A stretch of DNA of 7,767 nt from CAWJHE01 sp964614855 (GCA_964614855.1 CAZTMX010000132.1:1-7767); one strand, 5' to 3'; shown: positions 1 through 6,024, counted from the stretch's first letter. The notes: a model not told the origin generated them from the letters alone. Numbers and translations: made by a program.

Positions 1-52
1 CATACGCGATGCTATCCTGTGACTGGAGTTCAGACGTGTGCTCTTCCGATCT
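1..52. other. Illumina TruSeq P7/index adapter contamination
   Basis: This stretch is synthetic, not genomic. Bases 19-52 match, with no mismatch, the 34-nt TruSeq read-2 adapter (beginning GTGACTGGAGTTCAG and ending GCTCTTCCGATCT). Bases 1-10 match the end of the P7 flow-cell primer (CATACGAGAT) with one substitution at base 7. The eight bases between them (11-18, GCTATCCT) occupy the i7 index slot. Order and spacing are exactly those of an index primer, so chance is not a realistic explanation. The match is from knowledge of the published adapter. Genomic sequence begins at about base 53. Confidence 0.97.
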
Positions 53-142
53 TGAGTTATTCTAACATGGGCTGCGCCTGGATGCAACCAGCTTAAGCGG
101 CTGTTAATGACTACCTGGAGAAGCGAGAATAAAAGAAATGTT

Positions 143-158
143 AATAATTGCAATTATT
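143..158. promoter_or_regulatory. 16-bp perfect palindrome over the -35 box, candidate operator
   Basis: AATAATTGCAATTATT is a perfect 16-bp inverted repeat centred between bases 150 and 151. The proposed -35 hexamer TTGCAA (148-153) lies in its middle. A dimeric protein bound here would block RNA polymerase, so this is a reasonable repressor or autoregulatory operator. The palindrome is seen directly; its binding role is inferred. The AT-rich surroundings make short palindromes commoner, but 16 perfect bases placed on a promoter element is notable. Confidence 0.45.
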
Positions 159-176
159 TAAGATGGGGTGTATAAT
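148..176 (+). promoter_or_regulatory. Sigma70-type promoter of the winged-helix regulator gene
   Basis: A -35 box TTGCAA (148-153; four of six consensus bases) is followed after exactly 17 bases by a perfect -10 box TATAAT (171-176). Transcription would start near base 183, giving a leader of about 60 nt before the ATG at 245. It is the best promoter match on the rightward strand and lies in the AT-rich region upstream of the first gene. Confidence 0.7.
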
Positions 177-244
177 CATTTAAACATAAATTGGAATATT
201 ATCTTATGTTCAGGGGTTATTTGAATAATAAGCGGGCGTTTTAA

Positions 245-919
245 ATGATAGCAACCATACTATGGCTGGAAGGGAAGCGGGCAGAAAGCCCGCATTTTGT
301 ACCCGGTTTACGCAAGAAGGGTTTCCAGGTCGAGACGGTTTCGTCTGGCGCTGAAGCCCTTGCGCGCTTCTCTGCTGTCGCACCTGACCTGGTGGTGCTC
401 AATGCGGCTTCCATGCGCACATCAGGAAAACGCATTTGCCGCAGCCTGCGCGAATTATCCAACGGTGTGCCGATTGTGATCATAAACAACCCTGAAACAG
501 CGGACAATGAAACTCTTGACGCTAACGTGGTGTTACACCTTCCCTTCACAACCCGCAAGCTTCTTAACCGCATCTCACCATTTCTTCCAGTGGAAGCTGA
601 AGACACGCTCAGCGCTGGGCCGATTCAATTATTCCTGGACCGCAAGCTGGTTTCTTGTCAGGGAAGGGAAACGAAATTGACCCCTCGCCTGTCGCACTTG
701 CTGAAAATATTTTTAGAGCACCCTGGCGAAGCCATGGAAAGAGATCAACTCTTTCGTAAAGTATGGAGCACCGAATATACTGTGGATACCCGTACTTTAG
801 ATGTACACATCAGCTGGCTGCGCCAGGCCCTTGAAGAAGACCCGCATAAGCCTTTGCTGCTCAAGACGATCCGCGGATTGGGATACCGCCTGGATGTGGC
901 TGGCTTTGAACAGGGTTAA
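245..919 (+). CDS. OmpR-like winged-helix regulator with degenerate receiver domain
   Basis: A 224-residue protein with the two-domain layout of OmpR/PhoB response regulators. Residues 1-115 read as a CheY-like receiver; residues about 125-217 form a winged-helix DNA-binding domain with the typical ending TIRGLGYRL (208-216) and recognition-helix region TRTLDVHISWLRQAL (182-196). The receiver lacks the phosphorylation machinery. The acidic pair after strand 1 is replaced by L8-E9, the phospho-acceptor Asp by Asn53 (context PDLVVLN), the conserved Thr/Ser by Asn81, and the Lys of the KPF motif by Leu99 (HLPF). It is therefore probably controlled by something other than phosphotransfer, such as partner binding, a ligand or expression level. 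No histidine kinase is adjacent. An in-frame TAA at 242-244 directly precedes the ATG, so this is the earliest possible start; no good Shine-Dalgarno is visible. Targets are unknown; it may regulate itself through the palindrome at 143-158, or the glycosyltransferase downstream. Confidence 0.88.
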   Translation: MIATILWLEGKRAESPHFVPGLRKKGFQVETVSSGAEALARFSAVAPDLVVLNAASMRTSGKRICRSLRELSNGVPIVIINNPETADNETLDANVVLHLPFTTRKLLNRISPFLPVEAEDTLSAGPIQLFLDRKLVSCQGRETKLTPRLSHLLKIFLEHPGEAMERDQLFRKVWSTEYTVDTRTLDVHISWLRQALEEDPHKPLLLKTIRGLGYRLDVAGFEQG

Positions 920-940
920 ACATATTTGTAGCCCTGTTTA
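907..940 (+). terminator. Weak hairpin across the stop codon of the regulator gene
   Basis: AACAGGG (909-915) can pair with CCCTGTT (932-938), extended by one wobble and one A-T pair, around a 16-nt loop, followed by TTCTG rather than a clean T run. It begins inside the last codons of the regulator. It could be a weak terminator or mRNA 3'-end structure; the long loop and poor T tract keep confidence low. Confidence 0.3.
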
Positions 941-994
941 TTCTGAAAAGCCTGGTTTTGTGTAATATCTAGCTTAGATTCTTTACGAAATTTG

Positions 995-1020
995 ACTCCA
1001 ACCATTTAAGCGGTTGGAGT
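995..1020 (+). terminator. 9-bp perfect hairpin between the regulator and glycosyltransferase genes
   Basis: ACTCCAACC (995-1003) and GGTTGGAGT (1012-1020) pair perfectly around an 8-nt loop. The following bases (TTTGTGATTGTATTGTG) are T-rich but interrupted, so this may be an imperfect Rho-independent terminator for the regulator transcript. The 3' arm contains GGAG (1016-1019), the only Shine-Dalgarno-like motif before the next gene, 7 nt from a TTG at 1027. If that TTG were the start, the hairpin would hide its ribosome site. I favour the terminator reading. Confidence 0.5.
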
Positions 1021-1043
1021 TTGTGATTGTATTGTGTTATAAA
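1014..1043 (+). promoter_or_regulatory. Candidate extended -10 promoter for a leaderless glycosyltransferase mRNA
   Basis: TATAAA (1038-1043) is preceded by TG at the extended -10 spacing (TG at 1035-1036, then one base). An upstream TTGGAG (1014-1019) 18 bases away is only a poor -35 match. Initiation about 7 bases after the -10 falls at 1050-1051, on the A of the ATG. That fits a leaderless message and would explain why the ATG has no Shine-Dalgarno. The motif is seen; the leaderless reading is inferred. Confidence 0.4.
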
Positions 1044-1050
1044 TCACCTC

Positions 1051-1809
1051 ATGCCAAAGATAGAAATATTCGGTGTAAAGATCGACGCCATCCGGCTGGA
1101 GGATTTGCTTGCTGCGTTAGACGGAACGATTTCTAGCGGATCACGAGCGCTTGTTTCCCATGTCAACGTCACGGGGCTCAACCTGGCATACGAGCAGACC
1201 TGGCTGCGCAATTTCTATAACACCTGCGATTGGGTTTTCTGTGATGGAATGGGGGTGCTGTTGGGCGCGCGGTTACTGGGAAATGGCATCCCCGAACGCT
1301 TCACCCTGGCAGATTGGGTGTGGTCGCTGGCAGAAATGTCCAGTCGAAATGATTACTCGCTTTACCTTTTAGGCAACCCGCCTGGGGTAGCTCAGCGAGC
1401 AGCATCGGTTTTACAGAGCCGCTTTCCCGAGTTGCAGATTGCCGGCACACACCACGGTTTTTTTAACGAGGATAGCGAAAACAGAGAAAATCAAGCTGTC
1501 CTTGAGGGAATCAATACCGCATGCCCGGATATCCTGCTGGTTGGCTTCGGCATGCCGCTGCAAGAGCGCTGGTTGGGTGAAAACTGGCCGCAATTGAATG
1601 TCAGGGCGGCGATTACCTGCGGCGCCTTATTTGAATATCTAGCCGGTGATTTACCCAGGGGCCCGCGCTGGATGACCGAAAATTACCTTGAGTGGCTGGC
1701 ACGCATCCTGATTTCACCCAGGAGGTATGCGCGGCGCTACCTGCGCGATATTCCCTTGTTCTTATTCCGCATCCTAAAACAAAAAACAGGCAGGCTGGAG
1801 AATGGCTGA
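1051..1809 (+). CDS. WecG/TagA/CpsF family (GT26) glycosyltransferase
   Basis: A 252-residue protein of the GT26 family. Members transfer a sugar such as N-acetylmannosamine, ManNAc uronate or a hexose from a UDP-sugar onto an undecaprenyl-diphosphate-linked sugar during teichoic acid, enterobacterial common antigen or capsule/EPS synthesis at the inner face of the membrane. Family marks: N39 in SHVNVTGLN, the active-site region FCDGMG with D65 (corresponding to the proposed catalytic Asp of TagA), VGFGMPLQERW near 170-180, and CGALFEYLAGDLPRGPRW near 194-212. A basic C-terminal tail (about 223-250, SPRRYARRYLRD) probably holds it at the membrane. Sugar specificity cannot be read. The ATG at 1051 gives the usual family N-terminus (PKIEIFGVKID). 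An upstream TTG at 1027 would add MYCVINHL and has a GGAG 7 nt before it, so it remains an alternative. The last 8 bases overlap the methyltransferase gene. Confidence 0.9.
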   Translation: MPKIEIFGVKIDAIRLEDLLAALDGTISSGSRALVSHVNVTGLNLAYEQTWLRNFYNTCDWVFCDGMGVLLGARLLGNGIPERFTLADWVWSLAEMSSRNDYSLYLLGNPPGVAQRAASVLQSRFPELQIAGTHHGFFNEDSENRENQAVLEGINTACPDILLVGFGMPLQERWLGENWPQLNVRAAITCGALFEYLAGDLPRGPRWMTENYLEWLARILISPRRYARRYLRDIPLFLFRILKQKTGRLENG

Positions 1810-2656
1810 ACAAAAAAACCGCATCTACTTCGCTGATAACCTGGATATCTTGAAGAGCCTACCTGATGGCACGGTGGATTTAGTCTATATCGACCCGCCT
1901 TTCAACACCGGTAGGTATCAAAAGCGTACGCAAATCCAAACACTGCGTTCTGATGGCGGCGACCGCACCGGTTTCAGCGGCAGGCGTTACCTGACGGTAA
2001 AGATTGGCAGCAAGGAGTACAGGGACATCTTCGATGATTACCTTGAATTCCTGGCGCCCAGGCTGGAAGAAGCATACCGGGTGCTTTCGTCCACCGGTAC
2101 GCTGTATTTTCATATCGATTTTCGTGAAGTGCATTATTGCAAGATCTTGCTGGACTCGATCTTTGGGCGCGAATGTTTCTTGAATGAAATCATCTGGGCT
2201 TATGACTACGGCGGCCGGTCCAGAAAAAAATGGCCAGCCAAGCACGATAACATCTTGATGTATGTGAAAGACCCTAAGCAATATACATTTAACACCGAGG
2301 CCATCGACCGTATCCCTTACATGGCGCCCAGCCTGGTGGGGCCTGAGAAGGCTGCGCGCGGCAAATTGCCAACGGACACCTGGTGGCATACGATTGTGGC
2401 GACAAACAGCAAGGAGAAGACCGGGTATCCCACGCAGAAACCGGTCGCTATCATCAGCCGTATCCTGCGCGCATCGTCTAACCCGGGCGACCTGGTGTTG
2501 GATTTCTTTGCTGGAAGTGGCACCACGGGTGAATGCTGCCTGGCGTTGGGGCGGAAATTTATCCTGGTGGACAGTAACCCCGAAGCCATCCAGGTGATGC
2601 GACAGCGCTTTGCCGGAAACCAGGAAATTGAATGGATCGAAACGGACCCAGAATAA
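1802..2656 (+). CDS. Orphan beta-class DNA adenine methyltransferase
   Basis: A 284-residue site-specific DNA methyltransferase, probably making N6-methyladenine from S-adenosylmethionine. The catalytic motif IV, DPPF (31-34, in YIDPPFNTG), precedes the AdoMet-binding motif I, FAGSGTT (236-242), with YPTQKP (209-214) just before motif I. This circular order defines the beta class. DPPF favours adenine-N6, whereas cytosine-N4 enzymes usually carry SPPY/F. The stretch at about 37-75, rich in Arg and Gly, and residues about 130-205 are the likely target-recognition parts; the recognised sequence cannot be read. The ATG overlaps the end of the glycosyltransferase gene by 8 bases in another frame, with GGAG at 1797-1800 very close to it and CAGG slightly further upstream, so translational coupling is likely. 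No endonuclease is visible and a terminator follows at once. I infer a solitary methylase, possibly regulatory; no activity data are implied. Confidence 0.93.
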   Translation: MAEQKNRIYFADNLDILKSLPDGTVDLVYIDPPFNTGRYQKRTQIQTLRSDGGDRTGFSGRRYLTVKIGSKEYRDIFDDYLEFLAPRLEEAYRVLSSTGTLYFHIDFREVHYCKILLDSIFGRECFLNEIIWAYDYGGRSRKKWPAKHDNILMYVKDPKQYTFNTEAIDRIPYMAPSLVGPEKAARGKLPTDTWWHTIVATNSKEKTGYPTQKPVAIISRILRASSNPGDLVLDFFAGSGTTGECCLALGRKFILVDSNPEAIQVMRQRFAGNQEIEWIETDPE

Positions 2657-2687
2657 AAACAGGCGGCACGAGGCCGCCTGTTTTTTT
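2656..2687 (+). terminator. Strong bidirectional Rho-independent terminator
   Basis: A 12-bp perfect stem, AAAACAGGCGGC (2656-2667) with GCCGCCTGTTTT (2673-2684), closes a 5-nt loop and runs into seven T residues (2681-2687) on the plus strand. Read on the minus strand the A-rich arm supplies a shorter T tract. It starts at the last base of the methyltransferase stop codon and lies 17 bases beyond the stop of the leftward GTPase gene, so it can end transcription of both convergent units. Confidence 0.93.
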
Positions 2688-2703
2688 ATCATCGCTGGGT
2701 GGA

Positions 2704-4023
2704 CTATTTTGCGAAACGGGCTTTCAGGACATCCTCCAGGGTGGGCCGGCCGATCTCCTGGAGCTCATAGCGCACGCGTTGGCTGGGCTTGTTAATCTTG
2801 ACCACGCGGTTGAGATCGATCGGTGTTCCGATGATCACCAGGTCCACATCCATGGCGTTGATCGTCTTTTCCAAATCACGGGTCTGCGCTTCCCCATACC
2901 CCATTGCCGGCAGGACATTGCCCGTCTTGGGGTATTTCTCATAGGTCGTTTTGATAGACCCGACCGCGTATGGGTGCGGGTCGACGATCTCGGCAGCACC
3001 AAAGCGGCGGGCAGCCATCCACCCTGCACCGTATGCCATTTCGCCGTGGGTCAGGGTTGGCCCGTCTTCAACCACCAGGACGCGCTTGCCCTGGATGGCA
3101 GCCGGGTCATCCACAAACAGCGGTGAAGCGCCTTCAATCACCAGGGCCTTCGGGTTGATGGCGCGCAGATTTTCACGCACGGTCAGGATGTCTTTGGCAT
3201 TGGCGGTATCCACTTTGTTCAGCACGATGACATCGGCAGCGCGGGCATTCATTTCACCCGGGTGGTAGGATATTTCGTGACCAGGCCGGTGAGGATCGGC
3301 GACAACGATCTGCAGATCGGGGACATAGAAGGGGAAGTCATTATTGCCGCCATCCCACAGGACGATATCCACTTCTTTTTCCGCCTGGCGTAAAATGGCT
3401 TCGTAATCCACGCCGGCATAGACGATAACGCCTGCGTCAATGTGCGGTTCGTATTCTTCACGCTCTTCGATCGTGCATTCGTGTTTGTCCAGGTCTGGGT
3501 AATCAGCAAAGCGCTGGACTGCCTGTTTTACCAGGTCACCGTAGGGCATGGGGTGGCGGATGGCAGCGACCTTGTATCCCATATCGATCAAGATTTTTGC
3601 CACTCGGCGGGTGGTCTGGCTTTTGCCAGAGCCTGTGCGCACGGCGCAGATCGAGATGACTGGTTTGGTGGATTTCACCTGTGTCTCACGGCTGCCCATC
3701 AAGCGGAAATCGGCGCCTGCTGCCAGCACCAGGGAGGCCTTGTGCATCACATATTCATGCGGCACATCGCTGTAAGCAAAAACTACCTGCTGCACATCCT
3801 TCTCTTTGATCAATTTCTGCAATTCGCTTTCTGCATAGATGGGGATACCAGCCGGGTAAAGCTTGCCTGCCAGCTCGGCAGGGTAGGTGCGTCCTTCAAT
3901 GTCAGGGATCTGCGTGGCGGTGAAGGCTACCACATCGTACTGGTCGTTGTCTCTGAAGGCAACATTGAAGTTGTGAAAATCGCGCCCGGCGGCGCCCATA
4001 ATGAGGGTTCGAATGCGTGACAT
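2704..4023 (-). CDS. Cyclic 2,3-diphosphoglycerate synthase-family P-loop GTPase
   Basis: A 439-residue protein resembling archaeal cyclic 2,3-diphosphoglycerate synthase (cPGS), whose bacterial homologues are often labelled only as GTPases. Characterised methanogen enzymes use ATP to cyclise 2,3-diphosphoglycerate, a thermoprotectant. The N-terminal part opens with a Rossmann-like segment containing GAAGRDFHNFN (10-20). The central nucleotide domain has a deviant P-loop RTGSGKS (129-135), a Walker-B-like segment DIVLWDGGNND (219-229), the cluster DPHRPGHE (243-250) and a GTPase-type NKVD (269-272). The C-terminal part ends in a basic tail. AAGGAG lies 9 nt before the ATG (plus-strand 4033-4038), fixing the start. 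It follows argS on the same strand after 83 bases and may share its transcript. Length is close to archaeal cPGS as I recall it. Making cDPG in this organism is an inference; another ligase or GTPase role is possible. Confidence 0.8.
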   Translation of the reverse strand: MSRIRTLIMGAAGRDFHNFNVAFRDNDQYDVVAFTATQIPDIEGRTYPAELAGKLYPAGIPIYAESELQKLIKEKDVQQVVFAYSDVPHEYVMHKASLVLAAGADFRLMGSRETQVKSTKPVISICAVRTGSGKSQTTRRVAKILIDMGYKVAAIRHPMPYGDLVKQAVQRFADYPDLDKHECTIEEREEYEPHIDAGVIVYAGVDYEAILRQAEKEVDIVLWDGGNNDFPFYVPDLQIVVADPHRPGHEISYHPGEMNARAADVIVLNKVDTANAKDILTVRENLRAINPKALVIEGASPLFVDDPAAIQGKRVLVVEDGPTLTHGEMAYGAGWMAARRFGAAEIVDPHPYAVGSIKTTYEKYPKTGNVLPAMGYGEAQTRDLEKTINAMDVDLVIIGTPIDLNRVVKINKPSQRVRYELQEIGRPTLEDVLKARFAK

Positions 4024-4032
4024 GTACCAATT

Positions 4033-4038
4033 CTCCTT
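4033..4038 (-). promoter_or_regulatory. Ribosome binding site of the cPGS-like gene
   Basis: Read on the minus strand this is AAGGAG, near-perfect Shine-Dalgarno, 9 nt before the ATG at 4023. It decides the start and implies efficient translation. Confidence 0.85.
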
Positions 4039-4063
4039 ATGTATCTTTCTGTTGTCTCTAATA

Positions 4064-4101
4064 AATAGATTGGTTGATGCAATCTATTGGATGATTAATC
4101 A
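4064..4101 (-). promoter_or_regulatory. Paired dyad symmetries between argS and the cPGS-like gene
   Basis: This 83-base gap holds two perfect inverted repeats. AATAGATTG (4064-4072) pairs with CAATCTATT (4080-4088) around a 7-nt loop, and TGATTAATCA (4092-4101) is a 10-bp palindrome. On the minus strand they lie directly after the argS stop. The hairpin is AT-rich and lacks a T tract, so it is a poor terminator; it could be an operator pair, an mRNA processing hairpin or an attenuator. I found no convincing -35/-10 pair for a separate promoter here. Confidence 0.4.
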
Positions 4102-4106
4102 AAATC

Positions 4107-5918
4107 TTACATGACATCCGGTGCGGCGATATCCAGCAGGGAGAGTGCGTTGGCCAGGGTCTGCCGTACTGCTGCTACTAACCGCAAGCGAGCGTGCAAT
4201 ACTTCACGCGTCTCGGCCTGTAACACCGGGACAGCATGGTAAAAGCTGTGAAAAGCATTTGCCAGGTCGTATGCATAATTTGCCATCACCAAGGGCCGGT
4301 ATTCTGTGGCTGCCTGCTGGACGACCTGGGGGAAGTTGGCAATCATCTCGATCAATTGTACTTCATCGTTGGTCAGCGGATACTCGTAACTGGCGTGTTC
4401 CGGGATGCTGCCGGCTTTCTTTATGATGCTGTTGGCGCGCACATGCGCATTTTGAATATATGGACCGGTGTGCCCGTCGAAATTCAAGGCTGTGTCCATA
4501 TCAAAGACGATGTCCTTGTTGTTATCCACCGAGAGCATGGCATACGCCATAGCGCCCAGACCCACCTGGGTTGCAACGATCTGTCGCTGCTCATCCGGAA
4601 GATCCGGATTCTTTTGTTGGATGGCAGCCTGGACGCGACGCATGGCTTCATCGGCAACGTCCTTGAATAACACCAACCGGCCGCGCCGGGCGGACATGGC
4701 GCCTTCCGGCAGGCTGACAAAACCATACCCAAGGTGGTAGCATTTTTCTGCCTGCTTAAAGCCCCACAATTCGAGGATCTTAAAGGTTTGCTGCAAGTGC
4801 AGGCTCTGGCGCACATCCACCACGTAAATCGAGCGATCGACATGATAATTTTCGAATTTTACTTTTGCCAGTGCCAGGTCCTTGGTCAGGTACAGCGTGG
4901 TGCCGTCGCTGCGCAAAATAATATTGGTGCGGTATTTTTCCTTCTTGAGCCCCAGTTTCTCGTCAATCTTTACCAGCACGGGACCCTGAGGGCGCTCATC
5001 ATCGGCGATGCCCAAGCGGACCAATTCCTCGACGATCGCTTTAGAGGGTTCATCCACGTCACTCTCAAAAAACCAGACATCCATGTGAATATCCAGCATT
5101 TGAAAGATATCCACCAGCTCATCCAGGCTCCACTGGCGGGTCTTTAGCCACAGCGCACGCACCTGTGGGTCATTGGCATCCCACAAGCGATACAGCTCAC
5201 GACGTTCGGCTTCATAGCTTTCCCTGAGAGACTTTTCTTCGGGGGTCTCGTTTTCTTTTTGCTCCAGGAGTTGGGTGGCTTCTACGTAGAGCCTGAGCAG
5301 CCACTGCCCGCGCTCATGCACACCCTCAGGCTCCTGGCCCTGATAGAATTTCTGGTAAATCCACAACACCGTGATCACTCCCAACCCGATATCACCGGGG
5401 TAGGAGGCGCGGATCGTGTCAAAACCGGCAAAGTCTACCAGTCGCGCGAGGACTTCTCCCAGGATGGTGTTGCGATAGTGTCCGATATGGAAGGAGTGGT
5501 GCGTATTGGGCTGCGCGTATTCCACCATCACGCGCTCAGCTTTTGGCGCTCCTTTTCCGTAGAGGCGCCCATCAGAAAGGACTGTATCGATCACCTGGCG
5601 GCTGAACTGGGGTGTAGAATAGAACAGGTTGAGATACCCTTTAACAGCTTCGGCATGTGAAAAAACCGGCGGAATGACCAGCCGGCTGGCAATCTGTGCT
5701 GCGATTTGCTGGGCGCGCTGCGGCACGGGTACGCGTTCCGCTCCTTGCGGGAGCGCACGCGCTTCGTTGGCAGCCAGTTGAAAGAAAGAAGTGGAGATGC
5801 CCCATTCCTCAGAAAAGGGGATGGTATTCCACTGCAGCTCCCCTGGGTTTGGCAGACCTGCTTCGGTGCAGAATGCCTGGATTTGTTTCAGGATGTTTGT
5901 TTTTTCTTGGTTGAACAT
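4107..5918 (-). CDS. argS: Arginyl-tRNA synthetase (class Ia)
   Basis: A 603-residue cytoplasmic enzyme that joins arginine to tRNA(Arg) using ATP. Parts in order: an N-terminal Add-1-like tRNA-binding domain (about 1-120); the class Ia Rossmann core with signature HIGH at 144-147 in the ArgRS context EYAQPNTHHSFHIGHYRN; the conserved SDGTTLYLTKDLAL (337-350) and VDVRQSLHLQQTFKIL (367-382); the KMSKS region; then a helical DALR anticodon-binding domain ending in LLDIAAPDVM. The KMSKS loop reads GAMSARRG (406-413), with Ala407 in place of the first Lys. Loss of that lysine is known in many ArgRS enzymes, so this need not mean inactivity. Length is within the family range. The start has AAGGTG 5 nt upstream (plus-strand 5924-5929) and follows the rpsT terminator. 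The cPGS-like gene lies 83 bases downstream. Confidence 0.97.
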   Translation of the reverse strand: MFNQEKTNILKQIQAFCTEAGLPNPGELQWNTIPFSEEWGISTSFFQLAANEARALPQGAERVPVPQRAQQIAAQIASRLVIPPVFSHAEAVKGYLNLFYSTPQFSRQVIDTVLSDGRLYGKGAPKAERVMVEYAQPNTHHSFHIGHYRNTILGEVLARLVDFAGFDTIRASYPGDIGLGVITVLWIYQKFYQGQEPEGVHERGQWLLRLYVEATQLLEQKENETPEEKSLRESYEAERRELYRLWDANDPQVRALWLKTRQWSLDELVDIFQMLDIHMDVWFFESDVDEPSKAIVEELVRLGIADDERPQGPVLVKIDEKLGLKKEKYRTNIILRSDGTTLYLTKDLALAKVKFENYHVDRSIYVVDVRQSLHLQQTFKILELWGFKQAEKCYHLGYGFVSLPEGAMSARRGRLVLFKDVADEAMRRVQAAIQQKNPDLPDEQRQIVATQVGLGAMAYAMLSVDNNKDIVFDMDTALNFDGHTGPYIQNAHVRANSIIKKAGSIPEHASYEYPLTNDEVQLIEMIANFPQVVQQAATEYRPLVMANYAYDLANAFHSFYHAVPVLQAETREVLHARLRLVAAVRQTLANALSLLDIAAPDVM

Positions 5919-5950
5919 AACTGCACCTTGTAGGCTGTCTGACCCAGAAA

Positions 5951-5956
5951 ATTATA
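5951..5956 (-). promoter_or_regulatory. Probable -10 box of the argS promoter
   Basis: Read on the minus strand this is TATAAT, a consensus -10 box placing the start of transcription near 5944, about 25 nt before the argS ATG. The region 16-18 bases upstream overlaps the T run of the rpsT terminator and has no TTGACA-like hexamer. A separate argS promoter is needed if that terminator is efficient, but this one is supported by its -10 alone. Confidence 0.4.
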
Positions 5957-5970
5957 ACTCGATATTACGC

Positions 5971-6002
5971 AAAAAAGCGGGAGCATCAAGGAGGCTCCCG
6001 CT
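5971..6002 (-). terminator. Rho-independent terminator of rpsT
   Basis: On the minus strand, AGCGGGAGC (6002-5994) pairs perfectly with GCTCCCGCT (5984-5976) around a 9-nt loop and runs into six T residues. It lies 22 bases after the rpsT stop and before argS. The form is classical and directional, separating rpsT from argS expression. Confidence 0.9.
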
Positions 6003-6024
6003 GGCTTATGCCGGTGGGGAAATT

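Noticed and set aside
53..142. Possible tail of an upstream gene after the adapter
   Set aside because: Only short open stretches exist in each frame (for example one ending at a TAA at 94-96), with no recognisable protein; too little sequence to support a partial gene.
1802..2656. Restriction-modification system
   Set aside because: Only the methylase is present; the upstream neighbour is a glycosyltransferase and a terminator follows, so no endonuclease can be assigned.
1880..2692. Long leftward open frame (270 codons) opposite the methyltransferase gene
   Set aside because: It is the antisense shadow of a gene with complete methylase motifs, has no recognisable domain, and would run through the strong terminator.
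2632..3126. Rightward open frame of 164 codons opposite the end of the GTPase gene
   Set aside because: It lies antisense to a conserved protein, spans the bidirectional terminator, and has neither a ribosome site nor family resemblance.
3442..4020. Rightward open frame of 192 codons opposite the GTPase N-terminal half
   Set aside because: It is an antisense shadow of a region containing the P-loop; its composition is what reverse-complemented coding sequence would give.
4024..4106. Separate sigma70 promoter for the cPGS-like gene
   Set aside because: TTGCAT and TTGATT occur on the minus strand, but none has a plausible -10 hexamer at 16-18 bases.
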